From positions 1 through 58,195 of the forward strand of contig SVUA01000009.1 of the NCBI GenBank assembly GCA_015063485.1: a stretch of 58,195 nucleotides of DNA, in the 5' to 3' direction. The translations under genes and the position numbers were made by a program. This DNA comes from Oscillospiraceae bacterium. GTDB lineage: Bacteria > Bacillota > Clostridia > Oscillospirales > CAG-272. Below the pieces are notes generated by a model. It worked only from the letters and a program-made list of their open reading frames with translations, made no database searches and was not told the DNA's origin. Position 1 is the first letter of the stretch; every line of letters starts with the position of its first letter. This document shows positions 25,283 to 33,772 of this stretch, piece by piece.

Positions 25283-26284
25283 TTACTTGCTAATAGCTTT
25301 TTTTATAATATCAACGAGCATTTCTTCTACGTCATCGATATGGTGCGCCTCTATAGTGCAACCAGCCGCGCGAGTATGACCGCCTCCGCCGAATTTTGCG
25401 CAGATAGCCGCAACGTCAACTTCTCCCGCCGAACGCATCGAAACTCGGAATTTATTATCCTGTTCGGGTTGCTTCACGCAAAATGCTACCTCTACGCCAT
25501 AAATAGAACGCGGAACGTCTATTATCGTCTCAAGATGCTCGTCTGAAAGGGCGAGAGAAAATTTTGACGTGTATGGGAAGGTCACCGAAGCTATCCTTCC
25601 GCCGTCATGCAATAAAAGGCGTCGCGCCGCCTCTCCCTCTGCCCTTACCTGCTTTGCCGATTTCGATTCGTAAAGTGCCCTGCACACCTCGTCGCCCTGC
25701 ACGCCCGCCTCCAAAAGCTCTGCGGCTATGCGGAAGGTCGTGGGTGTCACGTTTGCGAATCGGAAAGAGCCCGTATCCGAGCATATAGCCGCGTAAATGC
25801 ACATAAGCGCGCGCTTAGGTATCGCGGAAAGCGCGCCCCTCTCAACGAGACGTTTGCCAAGCGTATAGATTATCTCACCCGTTGCCGCCGCATCGGGATC
25901 TATATAATTATCGGCGTAAGGCGTTCCCGTGCCGTGATGGTCTATCATAACGTCCATGTCGCGACAAAGCTTTTGGTAAAGTGAACCAAGCTGTGTAGGC
26001 GATGCCGAATCAACGCTTATAACTCTGTCATGGTCAAGCTCCATGCCATCCTCGATAACAACGCTTCCCTGCGCGCTATCGGTCAAAAAACGCAATCGGT
26101 CGGGCACTTCATCAGCGCACACGCAAAGGGCGGGTATTCCCATAGCTATAAGTATCTCGCGCAAAGCGAACGCTGATCCGACCGCATCTGCGTCGGAACG
26201 AACGTGATATACGATAAGCGTATTTTTGTTTTTACATATACGCTCACAAAGCTCGTCCATGGTAAGAGACTTGAAATCAATCAT
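25283..26284 (-). CDS. nrnA: DHH/DHHA1 phosphoesterase, NrnA-like oligoribonuclease/pAp phosphatase
   Basis: 333 residues. It should degrade nanoRNAs and 3'-phosphoadenosine 5'-phosphate with Mn2+. DHH motifs: HVRSDADAVGS (27-37), VDSAS (91-95) and DHHGTG (115-120). The DHHA1 domain ends with FGGGGHTRAAG. The first motif is HVRSDAD rather than the common H-x-x-P-D-x-D, with the metal-binding H and both D kept. The ATG at 26284 overlaps the rbfA stop by 8 bases and has GGGGAG upstream; the longer frame from 26305 is rejected. rbfA-nrnA is a conserved order in Firmicutes (nusA-infB-rbfA-nrnA-truB); here truB is elsewhere in the window. Confidence 0.93.
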   Translation of the reverse strand: MIDFKSLTMDELCERICKNKNTLIVYHVRSDADAVGSAFALREILIAMGIPALCVCADEVPDRLRFLTDSAQGSVVIEDGMELDHDRVISVDSASPTQLGSLYQKLCRDMDVMIDHHGTGTPYADNYIDPDAAATGEIIYTLGKRLVERGALSAIPKRALMCIYAAICSDTGSFRFANVTPTTFRIAAELLEAGVQGDEVCRALYESKSAKQVRAEGEAARRLLLHDGGRIASVTFPYTSKFSLALSDEHLETIIDVPRSIYGVEVAFCVKQPEQDNKFRVSMRSAGEVDVAAICAKFGGGGHTRAAGCTIEAHHIDDVEEMLVDIIKKAISK

Positions 26285-26651
26285 TTTCGGTCTCCCCTTC
26301 TTCATCTTCCTCGGATATCTCTATGCTGTTGAGAAGCTTTGAGATATGAGCGCCGTGAGCTATCGAATGGTCCTCGTAAAAGGTAAGCTCGGGTGTCATT
26401 CGGAGATTCAGTCTGTGCGCGATCTCGCGGCGAATAAATCCCGCCGAGGACTTAAGTCCTTTCGCTATCTCCTTTTTGTCGCCCGTCATAGCCGAATAAT
26501 ATACCTTAGCGAATTTCAGATCGCCCGTAACGTCGACCGCGGTAATACTTATAAACGCTCCGCTGACTCTCGGGTCTTTAACGTCGCGCAAAACAGATGC
26601 AAGCTCCTTTTGCATCTCGTCATTAATACGTCCTCTTCTGTAATTTGCCAT
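26277..26651 (-). CDS. rbfA: Ribosome-binding factor A
   Basis: 124 residues with the KH-like fold of RbfA, which helps mature the 5' end of 16S rRNA in the 30S subunit. Motifs: RINDEMQKEL, DPRV-GAFISIT-V, DL-FAKVYYS and LNLRMTPELTFYEDHS. The frame is open to 26804, but the family start MANYRRGRI is at 26651 with AGAGG upstream. The acidic C-terminal extension (SEEDEEGETEND) is longer than average. nusA and infB, its usual upstream neighbours, are absent. Confidence 0.95.
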   Translation of the reverse strand: MANYRRGRINDEMQKELASVLRDVKDPRVSGAFISITAVDVTGDLKFAKVYYSAMTGDKKEIAKGLKSSAGFIRREIAHRLNLRMTPELTFYEDHSIAHGAHISKLLNSIEISEEDEEGETEND

Positions 26652-26690
26652 ATAATTTTTAACCTCTTGTTTATTTTTATAACTAAATAT

Positions 26691-26719
26691 AGTATAACAC
26701 TTTTTTTCTATAAAATCAA
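26691..26719 (-). promoter_or_regulatory. Sigma-A promoter of rbfA-nrnA
   Basis: TTGATT (complement of 26714-26719) and TATACT (complement of 26691-26696), 17-base spacer, 40 bases before the rbfA start. Confidence 0.75.
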
Positions 26720-26732
26720 GATATTTGAACAT

Positions 26733-26763
26733 AAAAAATCTCCCGTCGAATAATCGACAGGAG
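26733..26763 (-). terminator. Terminator downstream of tpiA
   Basis: A 10-bp stem with one wobble (26740-26749 with 26754-26763) followed by six T on the minus strand (complement of 26733-26738). It lies about 120 bases after the tpiA stop and upstream of the rbfA promoter. Confidence 0.8.
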
Positions 26764-26837
26764 ATAAAAAACTGTGCTTTTTGATTTTTACTATATGAGT
26801 TCAACCAAAACTTCTTCAGTGAAGTTCTTTGAGAGCT

Positions 26838-26865
26838 CGAGAACTTTCTTTAAAGAAAGTTCTCG
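26838..26865. repeat. Perfect 28-base palindrome after tpiA
   Basis: CGAGAACTTTCTTT (26838-26851) followed directly by its complement (26852-26865). It has the same style as the hairpins at 21541-21588 and 49286-49304 and sits between tpiA and its terminator. Confidence 0.7.
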
Positions 26866-26880
26866 AACGCGTCCCTCCCC

Positions 26881-27648
26881 TTACTGTGCGGCATCAACGA
26901 TAGCGGTGAACTTTTTAGCAACGAGCGAAGCTCCGCCGATAAGACCGCCGTCAACGTTAGGCTTTGCGAGAAGCTCTGCGGCATTCGCGTCGTTCATAGA
27001 GCCGCCGTACTGAATGGTAACGGTCTCTGCAACGTCTGCGCCGTACATGGAAGCAAGAACCTTACGGATCTCTCCGCAAGTCTCTTCTGCCTGCTCGGGA
27101 GTAGCGGTAAGACCCGTGCCTATTGCCCACACAGGCTCGTAAGCGATAATAACGTTCTTGAGCGCCTCTGCGTCAACGTCAGCAAGGTCAAGCTTTGTCT
27201 GCATAGAAACTACCTCGTTGGTAATTCCCGCAAGTCTCTGCTCCTTAACTTCGCCAAGGCAAAGAATTACCTTCATTCCTGCGGCAAGAGCAGCCTTTGT
27301 GCGAAGGTTAACAGTAGTATCGGTCTCGCCGAAATACTGACGTCTCTCGCTGTGTCCGATAATAACGTACTCAACACCGATAGCCTTGAGCATATCTGCG
27401 GAAACTTCTCCCGTATACGCGCCCTTTGCCTCGTAGTGTACGTTCTCCGCGCCGATCTTTATGTTAGAGCCCTTTGCGGCATCCATAGCGGCAGAAATAG
27501 TTACGTAAGGAGCGCAAAAAATGATATCGCAGTTGTCCTTTCCCGCGACCATGGGCTTTATCTCATTGATAAAAGCAGTTGCTTCTGCGGGAGTGAAATT
27601 CATTTTCCAGTTACCCGCGATAACGGTTCTTCTCTTTGAAGGATTCAT
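26881..27648 (-). CDS. tpiA: Triosephosphate isomerase
   Basis: 255 residues, normal length. It interconverts glyceraldehyde 3-phosphate and dihydroxyacetone phosphate. Catalytic residues are K15 in NWKMN, H99 in IGHSERR and E171 in AYEPVWAIGTG; the phosphate loop YGGSMN and GLIGGAS are present. It lies 91 bases downstream of pgk on the same strand, the usual glycolytic pairing; gapA, gpmI and eno are not in the window. A hairpin lies between pgk and tpiA. Confidence 0.97.
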   Translation of the reverse strand: MNPSKRRTVIAGNWKMNFTPAEATAFINEIKPMVAGKDNCDIIFCAPYVTISAAMDAAKGSNIKIGAENVHYEAKGAYTGEVSADMLKAIGVEYVIIGHSERRQYFGETDTTVNLRTKAALAAGMKVILCLGEVKEQRLAGITNEVVSMQTKLDLADVDAEALKNVIIAYEPVWAIGTGLTATPEQAEETCGEIRKVLASMYGADVAETVTIQYGGSMNDANAAELLAKPNVDGGLIGGASLVAKKFTAIVDAAQ

Positions 27649-27690
27649 TTTTTATTCCTCATCTTTCTTAAATTCTTATTTTTTCGTAAG

Positions 27691-27725
27691 TCGCACCGCC
27701 AAAGCCAAAGCATTAGGCGGTGCGA
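27691..27725 (-). other. Stem-loop between pgk and tpiA without a T run
   Basis: TCGCACCGCC (27691-27700) pairs perfectly with GGCGGTGCGA (27716-27725). Neither flank carries the T run expected of a terminator in the direction of transcription, so it may be a processing or stability element in the pgk-tpiA transcript. Confidence 0.6.
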
Positions 27726-27739
27726 AAAAAATTCTTTAA

Positions 27740-29038
27740 TTAAGCGTCAAGAAGACAAGCTATACCGGGAAGCTCCTTGCCCTCGAGGAACTCGAGAGAA
27801 GCTCCACCGCCGGTAGAGATGTGAGTCATCTTGTCTGCGTAACCGAGGTTCTCGATCGCAGATGCGGAGTCACCGCCGCCGATTATCGAGATAGCGCCGC
27901 TTTCAGCTACTGCGTCTGCTATTGCGTTAGTACCGCCTGCAAAGTTTGCAAACTCGAAAACGCCCATAGGTCCGTTCCAAACGACAGTACCTGCGCCCTT
28001 GATAGCGTTTGCGAAGAGCTCACGGGTCTTAGGACCGATATCCATACCCATCCAATCACCGGGGAAGTTGTCTGCTTCAACTATCTTGTATTCAGCATCA
28101 GCCGCGAAATCAGCAGTAACGAGGTTGTCAACGGGAAGCAAGAAGTTGATTCCCTTAGAGGCGGCCTTTGCCATCATCTCGTTAGCAAGCTCTACCTTGT
28201 CGTCCTCGCAAAGAGAAGTTCCAACGTTGTAGCCCTTTGCCTTGTAGAAGGTGTAAGCCATACCGCCGCCAATAATAAGGGTATCTACCTTGTCGATAAG
28301 GTTGTTGATAACACCGATCTTGTCGGAAACCTTTGCGCCGCCGAGAATAGCAACGAAAGGACGAGCGGGCTCTGCGAGAGCCTTACCCATAACAGAAATT
28401 TCCTTCTGAATGAGGTATCCGCAAACTGCGGGAAGATAATCAGCAACACCTGCGGTAGAAGCATGAGCTCTGTGAGCAGAACCGAACGCGTCGTTTACGA
28501 AAACGTCTGCATAAGAAGCAAGCTCTTTTGCAAAATCCGCACCATTCTTGGTCTCTCTTGCGTCAAAACGAACGTTCTCGATAAGAACTGCCTTGCCGCC
28601 CTCAAGAGCCGCAACCTTTGCCTTTGCATCGTCTCCGATGATATCCTCAGCAAAAGTGACCTTGCCGTCGAGAAGCTCGTTAAGTCTGTCTGCAACGGGC
28701 TTGAGAGTAAACGCCTTTTTGTCGTTCTTTGCTGCCTTTGCGAGAAGCTCTGCGGTAGCTGCTGCCTGCTCGTCTGCGGGAAGAGCCTCTACCTTCTTCT
28801 TCTCCTTTTTGGTAAGACCGAATCCCTCAGTAAAGATGCTGTGGGGCTTGCCCATGTGAGAGCAAAGAATTACCTTTGCGCCCTTATCGAGCAAATACTT
28901 GATGGTAGGAAGCGCACCAACGATTCTCTTGTCGGAGGTAATAACGCCGTTCTGGATCGGAACGTTGAAGTCACAACGAACGAGAACGCGCTTGCCGGCA
29001 ACGTCGATGTCTTCGATTGTTTTCTTGTTGTAGGTCAT
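27740..29038 (-). CDS. pgk: Phosphoglycerate kinase with an N-domain insertion
   Basis: 432 residues against the usual 390-417. It transfers phosphate from 1,3-bisphosphoglycerate to ADP. Motifs: [12 protein letters not shown] (substrate site), [35 protein letters not shown] and the ATP loop region [13 protein letters not shown]. An insertion of about 35 residues rich in Lys, Ala and Glu (about 67-108) lies between SHMGKP and [12 protein letters not shown]. The longest frame starts with GTG in the ribosome binding site; the ATG at 29038 is taken. Promoter TTGAAA/TATATT lies upstream. Confidence 0.96.
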   Translation of the reverse strand: MTYNKKTIEDIDVAGKRVLVRCDFNVPIQNGVITSDKRIVGALPTIKYLLDKGAKVILCSHMGKPHSIFTEGFGLTKKEKKKVEALPADEQAAATAELLAKAAKNDKKAFTLKPVADRLNELLDGKVTFAEDIIGDDAKAKVAALEGGKAVLIENVRFDARETKNGADFAKELASYADVFVNDAFGSAHRAHASTAGVADYLPAVCGYLIQKEISVMGKALAEPARPFVAILGGAKVSDKIGVINNLIDKVDTLIIGGGMAYTFYKAKGYNVGTSLCEDDKVELANEMMAKAASKGINFLLPVDNLVTADFAADAEYKIVEADNFPGDWMGMDIGPKTRELFANAIKGAGTVVWNGPMGVFEFANFAGGTNAIADAVAESGAISIIGGGDSASAIENLGYADKMTHISTGGGASLEFLEGKELPGIACLLDA

Positions 29039-29075
29039 TTTTATATCCACCTTTCAAAAAATATTTTCCTTATAT

Positions 29076-29104
29076 AATATACCACAAACTTTCAAATCTT
29101 TCAA
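29076..29104 (-). promoter_or_regulatory. Sigma-A promoter of pgk-tpiA
   Basis: TTGAAA (complement of 29099-29104) and TATATT (complement of 29076-29081), 17-base spacer, 38 bases before the pgk start. Confidence 0.7.
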
Positions 29105-29273
29105 GTGTTTTTGTTAAAAAAATGTTTTTTTGTTATATTTTTCTCGATATTTTTTCAAAACGAATCAGAAATCGTGCAAAAACAAAAATCTGCAAATGCC
29201 TTTTTGGAAAAAATACGCTATTTTACGAATAGTAAAATCAAATAAATTGCGATTTATCGGGGAGATTGATAAA

Positions 29274-29301
29274 TGCAAAATGCAAAGTGCAAAGTGCAAA
29301 A
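29274..29301. repeat. Four tandem heptamers TGCAAA(A/G)
   Basis: Units TGCAAAA, TGCAAAG, TGCAAAG, TGCAAAA run without interruption through 29301. A simple repeat of unknown role. Confidence 0.8.
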
Positions 29302-29325
29302 TCAAACGAAATAGCGATATACAGT

Positions 29326-29357
29326 AAAAAAATCGCAACCTTAAAACAGGTTGCGAT
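29326..29357 (-). terminator. Terminator after the MgtC pair
   Basis: ATCGCAACCT (29332-29341) pairs with AGGTTGCGAT (29348-29357), followed on the minus strand by six T (complement of 29326-29331). Confidence 0.9.
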
Positions 29358-29374
29358 CTTTCATATTCCGTTTA

Positions 29375-30070
29375 TCAAAGCTCTTCTACGTTAATAACAC
29401 AGCTAAGCTTTGATACCTTTGACATAAGCTCACCGTGTCTGACCTTTCTTGGCAAACGAAGCGACAAGGTAGCGCAACAGGTACGCTCTTCCTTGTTTGA
29501 TTTTGTGACCTCGAGGTCAAGAATATCCGTTCCCGTTTCCTTTACCTCGTCAACGATACGTCCAAGGTCTCCGCCCTCGGTATATTCAATGATAATATTG
29601 AAAGAACGCGCGTTTGACACGATAAAATACTCAAGACGCGAGAAAACTATCTCAGCAAGAAGAATTATAACGGTAGCAACAATAGCCGCCTCAAAGAATC
29701 CCGCTCCCAAGCAAAGACCGACAACCGCATCAGCCCAAAGACCTGCGGCGGTAGTAAGTCCCTTTACCTGACGGCGTTTGGTTATGATAATAGTTCCCGC
29801 GCCGATAAATCCGATACCCGCTATGACCTGCGCCCCAAGACGCGCCATGTCGGTAAACAAGCCGAGGTTGAGCGATATGTATTGGCTCGTCAGAGTTGTC
29901 ATAGCCGCGCCAAGACAAATAAGAATATGCGTACGGAAACCCGCGGGACGTCTTTTGCGTTCACGCTCAAGACCTATACACGCTCCGCAAAGCACCGCAA
30001 GAACGAGGCGCACCGTAATAGTAACGATATCAAGCGAACCGTCTCTTAAAAAATCCAAAAAGCTTAACAT
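29375..30070 (-). CDS. MgtC/SapB family membrane protein, copy 1
   Basis: 231 residues. Five N-terminal helices hold the family core: GACIGLERERKRRPAGFRTHILICLGAA, GAQVIAGIGFIGAGTI and KGLTTAAGLWADA-VGLCLGAGF. The C-terminal 80 residues form an ACT-like cytosolic domain. MgtC proteins affect membrane potential, acid or low-Mg2+ survival; the exact activity of generic members is unknown. It starts 15 bases after the stop of its paralogue, with AGGAGAGG upstream. Both belong to one unit closed by the terminator at 29326. Confidence 0.92.
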   Translation of the reverse strand: MLSFLDFLRDGSLDIVTITVRLVLAVLCGACIGLERERKRRPAGFRTHILICLGAAMTTLTSQYISLNLGLFTDMARLGAQVIAGIGFIGAGTIIITKRRQVKGLTTAAGLWADAVVGLCLGAGFFEAAIVATVIILLAEIVFSRLEYFIVSNARSFNIIIEYTEGGDLGRIVDEVKETGTDILDLEVTKSNKEERTCCATLSLRLPRKVRHGELMSKVSKLSCVINVEEL

Positions 30071-30085
30071 TTTACCTCTCCTTTC

Positions 30086-30778
30086 TTACAGCTCTTCGAT
30101 ACTGCGTACCGTTTTTATTTTTGCGATAGACGTCATAACGATAGTATGAGGCTTCTTCTTTGGCAACTGCAAAGAAAAGATGGCACTGGGATAAGGTCTT
30201 TCAAGTCCCTTAGCCTTGCTCAACTCAACGTCGAATATCCGAACATCATGTTCGCGTATCGTAGCGACTATCTGCGTTATATCGTCCACTCTCTCGTACT
30301 CGACACAGATATTTATATTGCGCGAACGCGCAAGTATGAGCGCCTCAAGCTTTGAGAAAACGACTATCGTTAAAATAATAAGTAAACAAGCGATGACCGC
30401 CGCAACGTAAAATCCCGCGCCTATCGCGAGTCCCATACAAGCGGAAGCCCAAAGACCTGCCGCCGTAGTCATTCCCTTTACCTGCTGGCGACCCGTAACG
30501 ATTATCGTTCCCGCGCCAAGAAAGCCTATTCCGTTTATTACCTGCGCACCAAAACGGGCAACGTCGGTCGTAACACCCTCAAGCATCCAAACGTTATCTA
30601 TCATATTTGAAAGATACGTACCAAGCACCATAGTCAGAGCCGCGCCCATACACACGAGCATGTATGTACGAAATCCCGCGGGGCGATTTTTTCTTCCTCG
30701 CTCGATTCCTATAATTCCGCCGCACAGAGAAGCCACTAAAAGCCGAAGCAGCATATCCCAAAAAGGAAAACCGTTCAT
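30086..30778 (-). CDS. MgtC/SapB family membrane protein, copy 2
   Basis: 230 residues, paralogue of the gene downstream, with the same motifs (GGIIGIERGRKNRPAGFRTYMLVCMGAA, GAQVINGIGFLGAGTI, KGMTTAAGLWASA-MGLAIGAGF) and an ACT-like tail. The conserved acidic residue after GI(G/E) is present. Compared with copy 1 it has an extra loop before the third helix (MIDNVWMLEGVTTD). The two may form a heteromer, which is inference. A possible terminator of htrA lies just upstream. Confidence 0.92.
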   Translation of the reverse strand: MNGFPFWDMLLRLLVASLCGGIIGIERGRKNRPAGFRTYMLVCMGAALTMVLGTYLSNMIDNVWMLEGVTTDVARFGAQVINGIGFLGAGTIIVTGRQQVKGMTTAAGLWASACMGLAIGAGFYVAAVIACLLIILTIVVFSKLEALILARSRNINICVEYERVDDITQIVATIREHDVRIFDVELSKAKGLERPYPSAIFSLQLPKKKPHTIVMTSIAKIKTVRSIEEL

Positions 30779-30804
30779 TGTAAAACTCCTTTATAAATAT
30801 AAAA

Positions 30805-30849
30805 AAACAAAAAATGAGATGCGATATTAAATAATTATACCGTATCTCA
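30805..30849 (-). terminator. Probable terminator after htrA
   Basis: TGAGAT-CG segments at 30815-30823 and 30841-30849 pair with one mismatch on the minus strand, followed by two T runs (complement of 30801-30814). Confidence 0.55.
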
Positions 30850-30907
30850 AGGATTTTTTCAATAGTTTTTTTATTTTTTGTTTATTTTGTCACTTTTTTA
30901 TGGCATT

Positions 30908-32149
30908 TTAACCACCAAGTATCACCTCAAAGGTCAAAATTTGTCCGTCTCTGTAAACCGTTATATCAATTTTATCGTTCGGAGCGTATTTATTTATCGC
31001 TTCGGAAAGCTTTTTTGCGCTCGTAACGGCAGTATCTCCCACGTGAGTGATCACGTCTCCAAGCTTCAATTTAACGGCGGAGTCAAATTCGTTCGATGCG
31101 AATTTTTCTATTCTGACTCCCCTCAAACCATTGATATCAAAGGCGTTTCCGACCACCCCAAGCTTTGCCGCGCGAATACTTATAGCGGATATCAGCTCCT
31201 CTTCTATCTCCTGTCCGAACATCATTCGATTCAAAATATTTAATGCTTCGTTCACGGGAATCGCAAAACCAACGTTCGAAAAATTTTGACCAAGCTTCAT
31301 AGTCACAATGCCTATAACCTTCCCCTCCGAATCAAACAAAGGACATCCCGAGTTGCCCGGATTCACGGGCGCATCGGTCTGTATCAAGGTCATTTTCTTT
31401 TCAAGCGCACCGTCCGCGCCGTAGACCTTGACTACTCTATCTGGAAATGATATCTCTCCCGAGCAAACGCTGCCCGCAAAATCCAGCGACGCAGGCGTTC
31501 CTATAGCGACCACTCTCTCTCCCGCAACCAGTCCCGATGAATCTCCCGTCTTTACGGCGCGAAGCTTTGTTGCATCTATTTTCAAAAGAGCGAGGTCTGT
31601 AAGATCATTTTCCGCTATAAGCTGCGCCGAGTATTCTTCACCCGTGGAAAGTATCACCGATATGCGTTCAGCTCCGCGTATCACATGCTCTGCGGTAGCT
31701 ATATATCCGTCCTCGGATATAATAAATCCCGAGCCTATACCCGAGCTTTGCAAGCCTTCGGTAACGACCGAAACTACCGACTGCGCGCACGTTGAATATA
31801 TCTCGGCAGTACTGAGCCCTCCGTCAGAAACCTCTCGCACGTAAATAAACTTTCTCGTTTCCTCTTCAGTCTCCTCATTTTTAAACGCAGGAATTTCTCC
31901 ATTGTCATTCGGTACGGGCGTTGATATCATAGCGGTCATCATAACGGCAAAGGCTATTACTACACACGCAGAGGTTACCATATACCCAAGATATATTTTG
32001 GGACGTTTTTTCCGTTTTTTCTTTTTCTTCTTTTCTTCGTCCGGTATATCAATTTCGTCGTTATTATTGCTGACGGTTACCTCCGCCCTGTTGGTTGGAA
32101 TTATATCTCTTCCCTGTTGCTCTTCTTTTTTATTTTCATTCATATCCAT
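30908..32149 (-). CDS. HtrA/DegP-like membrane-anchored serine protease
   Basis: 413 residues from the ATG at 32149, which has GAGG 6 bases upstream; longer in-frame starts run into the terminator hairpin. An acidic then Lys-rich cytoplasmic segment ends at about residue 52, one membrane helix follows (about 55-75), then a trypsin-like S1C domain and a C-terminal PDZ domain. The catalytic triad is H in TAEHVI, D in DLTDLALLKI and S in GNSGCPLF. It should degrade or refold misfolded exported proteins. It follows a two-component system on the same strand, and HtrA genes are often controlled by such envelope-stress sensors. Confidence 0.93.
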   Translation of the reverse strand: MDMNENKKEEQQGRDIIPTNRAEVTVSNNNDEIDIPDEEKKKKKKRKKRPKIYLGYMVTSACVVIAFAVMMTAMISTPVPNDNGEIPAFKNEETEEETRKFIYVREVSDGGLSTAEIYSTCAQSVVSVVTEGLQSSGIGSGFIISEDGYIATAEHVIRGAERISVILSTGEEYSAQLIAENDLTDLALLKIDATKLRAVKTGDSSGLVAGERVVAIGTPASLDFAGSVCSGEISFPDRVVKVYGADGALEKKMTLIQTDAPVNPGNSGCPLFDSEGKVIGIVTMKLGQNFSNVGFAIPVNEALNILNRMMFGQEIEEELISAISIRAAKLGVVGNAFDINGLRGVRIEKFASNEFDSAVKLKLGDVITHVGDTAVTSAKKLSEAINKYAPNDKIDITVYRDGQILTFEVILGG

Positions 32150-32162
32150 AACAAACCTCATT

Positions 32163-32191
32163 AAAAAACTCCTTCGCATATGCAAAGGAGT
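32163..32191 (-). terminator. Terminator between the histidine kinase gene and htrA
   Basis: ACTCCTTTGC/GCGAAGGAGT-type stem (32168-32177 with 32182-32191) followed by six T on the minus strand. Its 3' arm contains AAGGAG, a ribosome-binding-like sequence that would be masked in the hairpin. Confidence 0.75.
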
Positions 32192-32233
32192 CAAAGTATA
32201 GGTATTATTAAGTTTGTCACAAAACAATTAAAA

Positions 32234-33685
32234 TTATTCGCATGACAGCGTAAAATGGAAACAACAATCCTCGCCGAAATCACTCTCGACCCATATCTTC
32301 TCCTCATGAGCCTCGATTATGGTTTTTGATATAAACAATCCAAGTCCCACTCCGCTTTTGTTAAGTCCGCGGCTCTTGTCGCTCTTGTAAAAACGCTCAA
32401 ATACGTAAGGTATATCCGCTTCGGATATGCCCTGTCCCTCGTTATACACTGACACAAGAACCTTTCGTCCTTTTAATTTTTCTACGCTCAGGCTCAAAAT
32501 CCCGCCCTCGCGCGCAAACTTAACTGCGTTGTCGCAGAGATTGTAAAGTATCTGATAGATAGCGTCGCGGTCAGCAAGGACTATCATACGGTCGTCGTCG
32601 CAATTAAATTCGACCTCAAGCCGTTTATTGTTTATCTTCTGTTCAAAGGATATCAGTATCTCTCGAGCGACTTCGCAAATGTCAAACGGAGACATAGTAA
32701 ACTTGCGTTCGCCCGCCTGAATACGCGAAAGGTCAAGCAAGGATGCAACGAGTCTGGACAATCGCTTTATTTCCGTAGATACTATCTGTAAATAATATTC
32801 ATGCTTTTCAGGGGGAATAACTCCGTCGAGTATACCGTCTACGAATCCCGATATCGACGTCATCGGAGAACGAAGATCGTGCGAAACGTTTGACATAAAC
32901 GTATTACGCATCGTATCGTAATTATCGAGAGATTCCGCCATATTGTTAAACGCGATCGCAAGTTCGGACACCTCGTCACTTCCTCTTACGGTAACGCGGG
33001 TGTCAAATTTTCCCGATGCGAACTTTTTAGCCGCATGGCTTATATCCTTCAGCGGAGAGATAACTCGGTCGCTGATAAAGTAGACCGCTATAAGAGCCGC
33101 GAGAAGCACCCAGAGTATCGAAACGACAACGGCTTTTATAATTACCTCAAGCAGTTGTGTCAGCATCATAGACGATGCGCAAACGAAAACAGTTCCGCAT
33201 ACCGAATTGTTGCTATTATAAACTGGAACGGCATAAACCGCCTGCGTTTGAGAAAATATCGAATAATTACTTGCCTTTTCGAAGATCTCGCTGCCGTTGT
33301 TCACCTCGTCCATGAGCGGCTTTGGAATAGTAAATCCCTCGGATATCTCCGCTCGGTCACGCCCAGCCTCAAGAAGTATGCGCCCTCCGTTATCGGTGAT
33401 AAGAACGGTAACGTCATCGGAGTTAGAGGACACCACCGAAAGCATCGCACGTATATCCTCTGCCTCGTTATTTACGAGGACGGCAAGCTCGGGAGCATCA
33501 TCGCTCTCAAATTTTCCCTCAAGAAAGATAGCGGAGGATCTCGCCGCGGTCTCCATTATATCGGTCTTTGCCTGCTCCGAATAGCTTGCGATTATAGAAG
33601 CGATAACGACTATAATAACGGTAAAGCTCAAAAGTATTATAAACATAAACGCAGAAATATATTTCGCAAAAACGCTCTTAAACAC
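32234..33685 (-). CDS. Sensor histidine kinase
   Basis: 483 residues. Two membrane helices (about 11-35 and 183-204) flank an extracellular sensor of about 145 residues. HAMP (about 205-258), HisKA with the phospho-acceptor H269 (SNVSHDLRSPMTSI) and a HATPase_c domain (NLCDNAVKF, KSGVGLGLFISKTI) follow. The architecture is PhoR/ResE-like. The extracellular part resembles a dCache/PAS-like sensor (VTVLITDNGGRIL). The cognate response regulator lies upstream, with a bidirectional hairpin in the 87-base gap. No ligand can be assigned. Confidence 0.93.
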   Translation of the reverse strand: MFKSVFAKYISAFMFIILLSFTVIIVVIASIIASYSEQAKTDIMETAARSSAIFLEGKFESDDAPELAVLVNNEAEDIRAMLSVVSSNSDDVTVLITDNGGRILLEAGRDRAEISEGFTIPKPLMDEVNNGSEIFEKASNYSIFSQTQAVYAVPVYNSNNSVCGTVFVCASSMMLTQLLEVIIKAVVVSILWVLLAALIAVYFISDRVISPLKDISHAAKKFASGKFDTRVTVRGSDEVSELAIAFNNMAESLDNYDTMRNTFMSNVSHDLRSPMTSISGFVDGILDGVIPPEKHEYYLQIVSTEIKRLSRLVASLLDLSRIQAGERKFTMSPFDICEVAREILISFEQKINNKRLEVEFNCDDDRMIVLADRDAIYQILYNLCDNAVKFAREGGILSLSVEKLKGRKVLVSVYNEGQGISEADIPYVFERFYKSDKSRGLNKSGVGLGLFISKTIIEAHEEKIWVESDFGEDCCFHFTLSCE

Positions 33686-33738
33686 GACGTTCCTCCTTTC
33701 CTCTTACTTATTCACTCTTCACTTTTACCTATTACTTT

Positions 33739-33769
33739 AAAAATGGGCTGTCAAAGACAGCCCATTTTT
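33739..33769. terminator. Hairpin between response regulator and kinase genes
   Basis: A 14-bp perfect stem (33739-33752 with 33756-33769) with A run and T run at the ends, so it can terminate in both directions. Being inside an operon, it probably lowers kinase expression relative to the regulator. Confidence 0.85.
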
Positions 33770-33772
33770 ATA

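Larger units (their letters stand above)
29039..29374. other. AT-rich gap with a 7-base tandem repeat and the mgtC terminator
   Basis: No gene is supportable. It holds the pgk promoter (29076-29104), four copies of a heptamer TGCAAA(A/G) at 29274-29301, and the mgtC terminator at 29326-29357. The rest is A/T-rich. Confidence 0.7.

Noticed and set aside
27821-29077. 418-codon open frame antisense to pgk
   Set aside because: Shadow of a strongly biased glycolytic gene; composition rich in Cys/Val/Ser without motifs.
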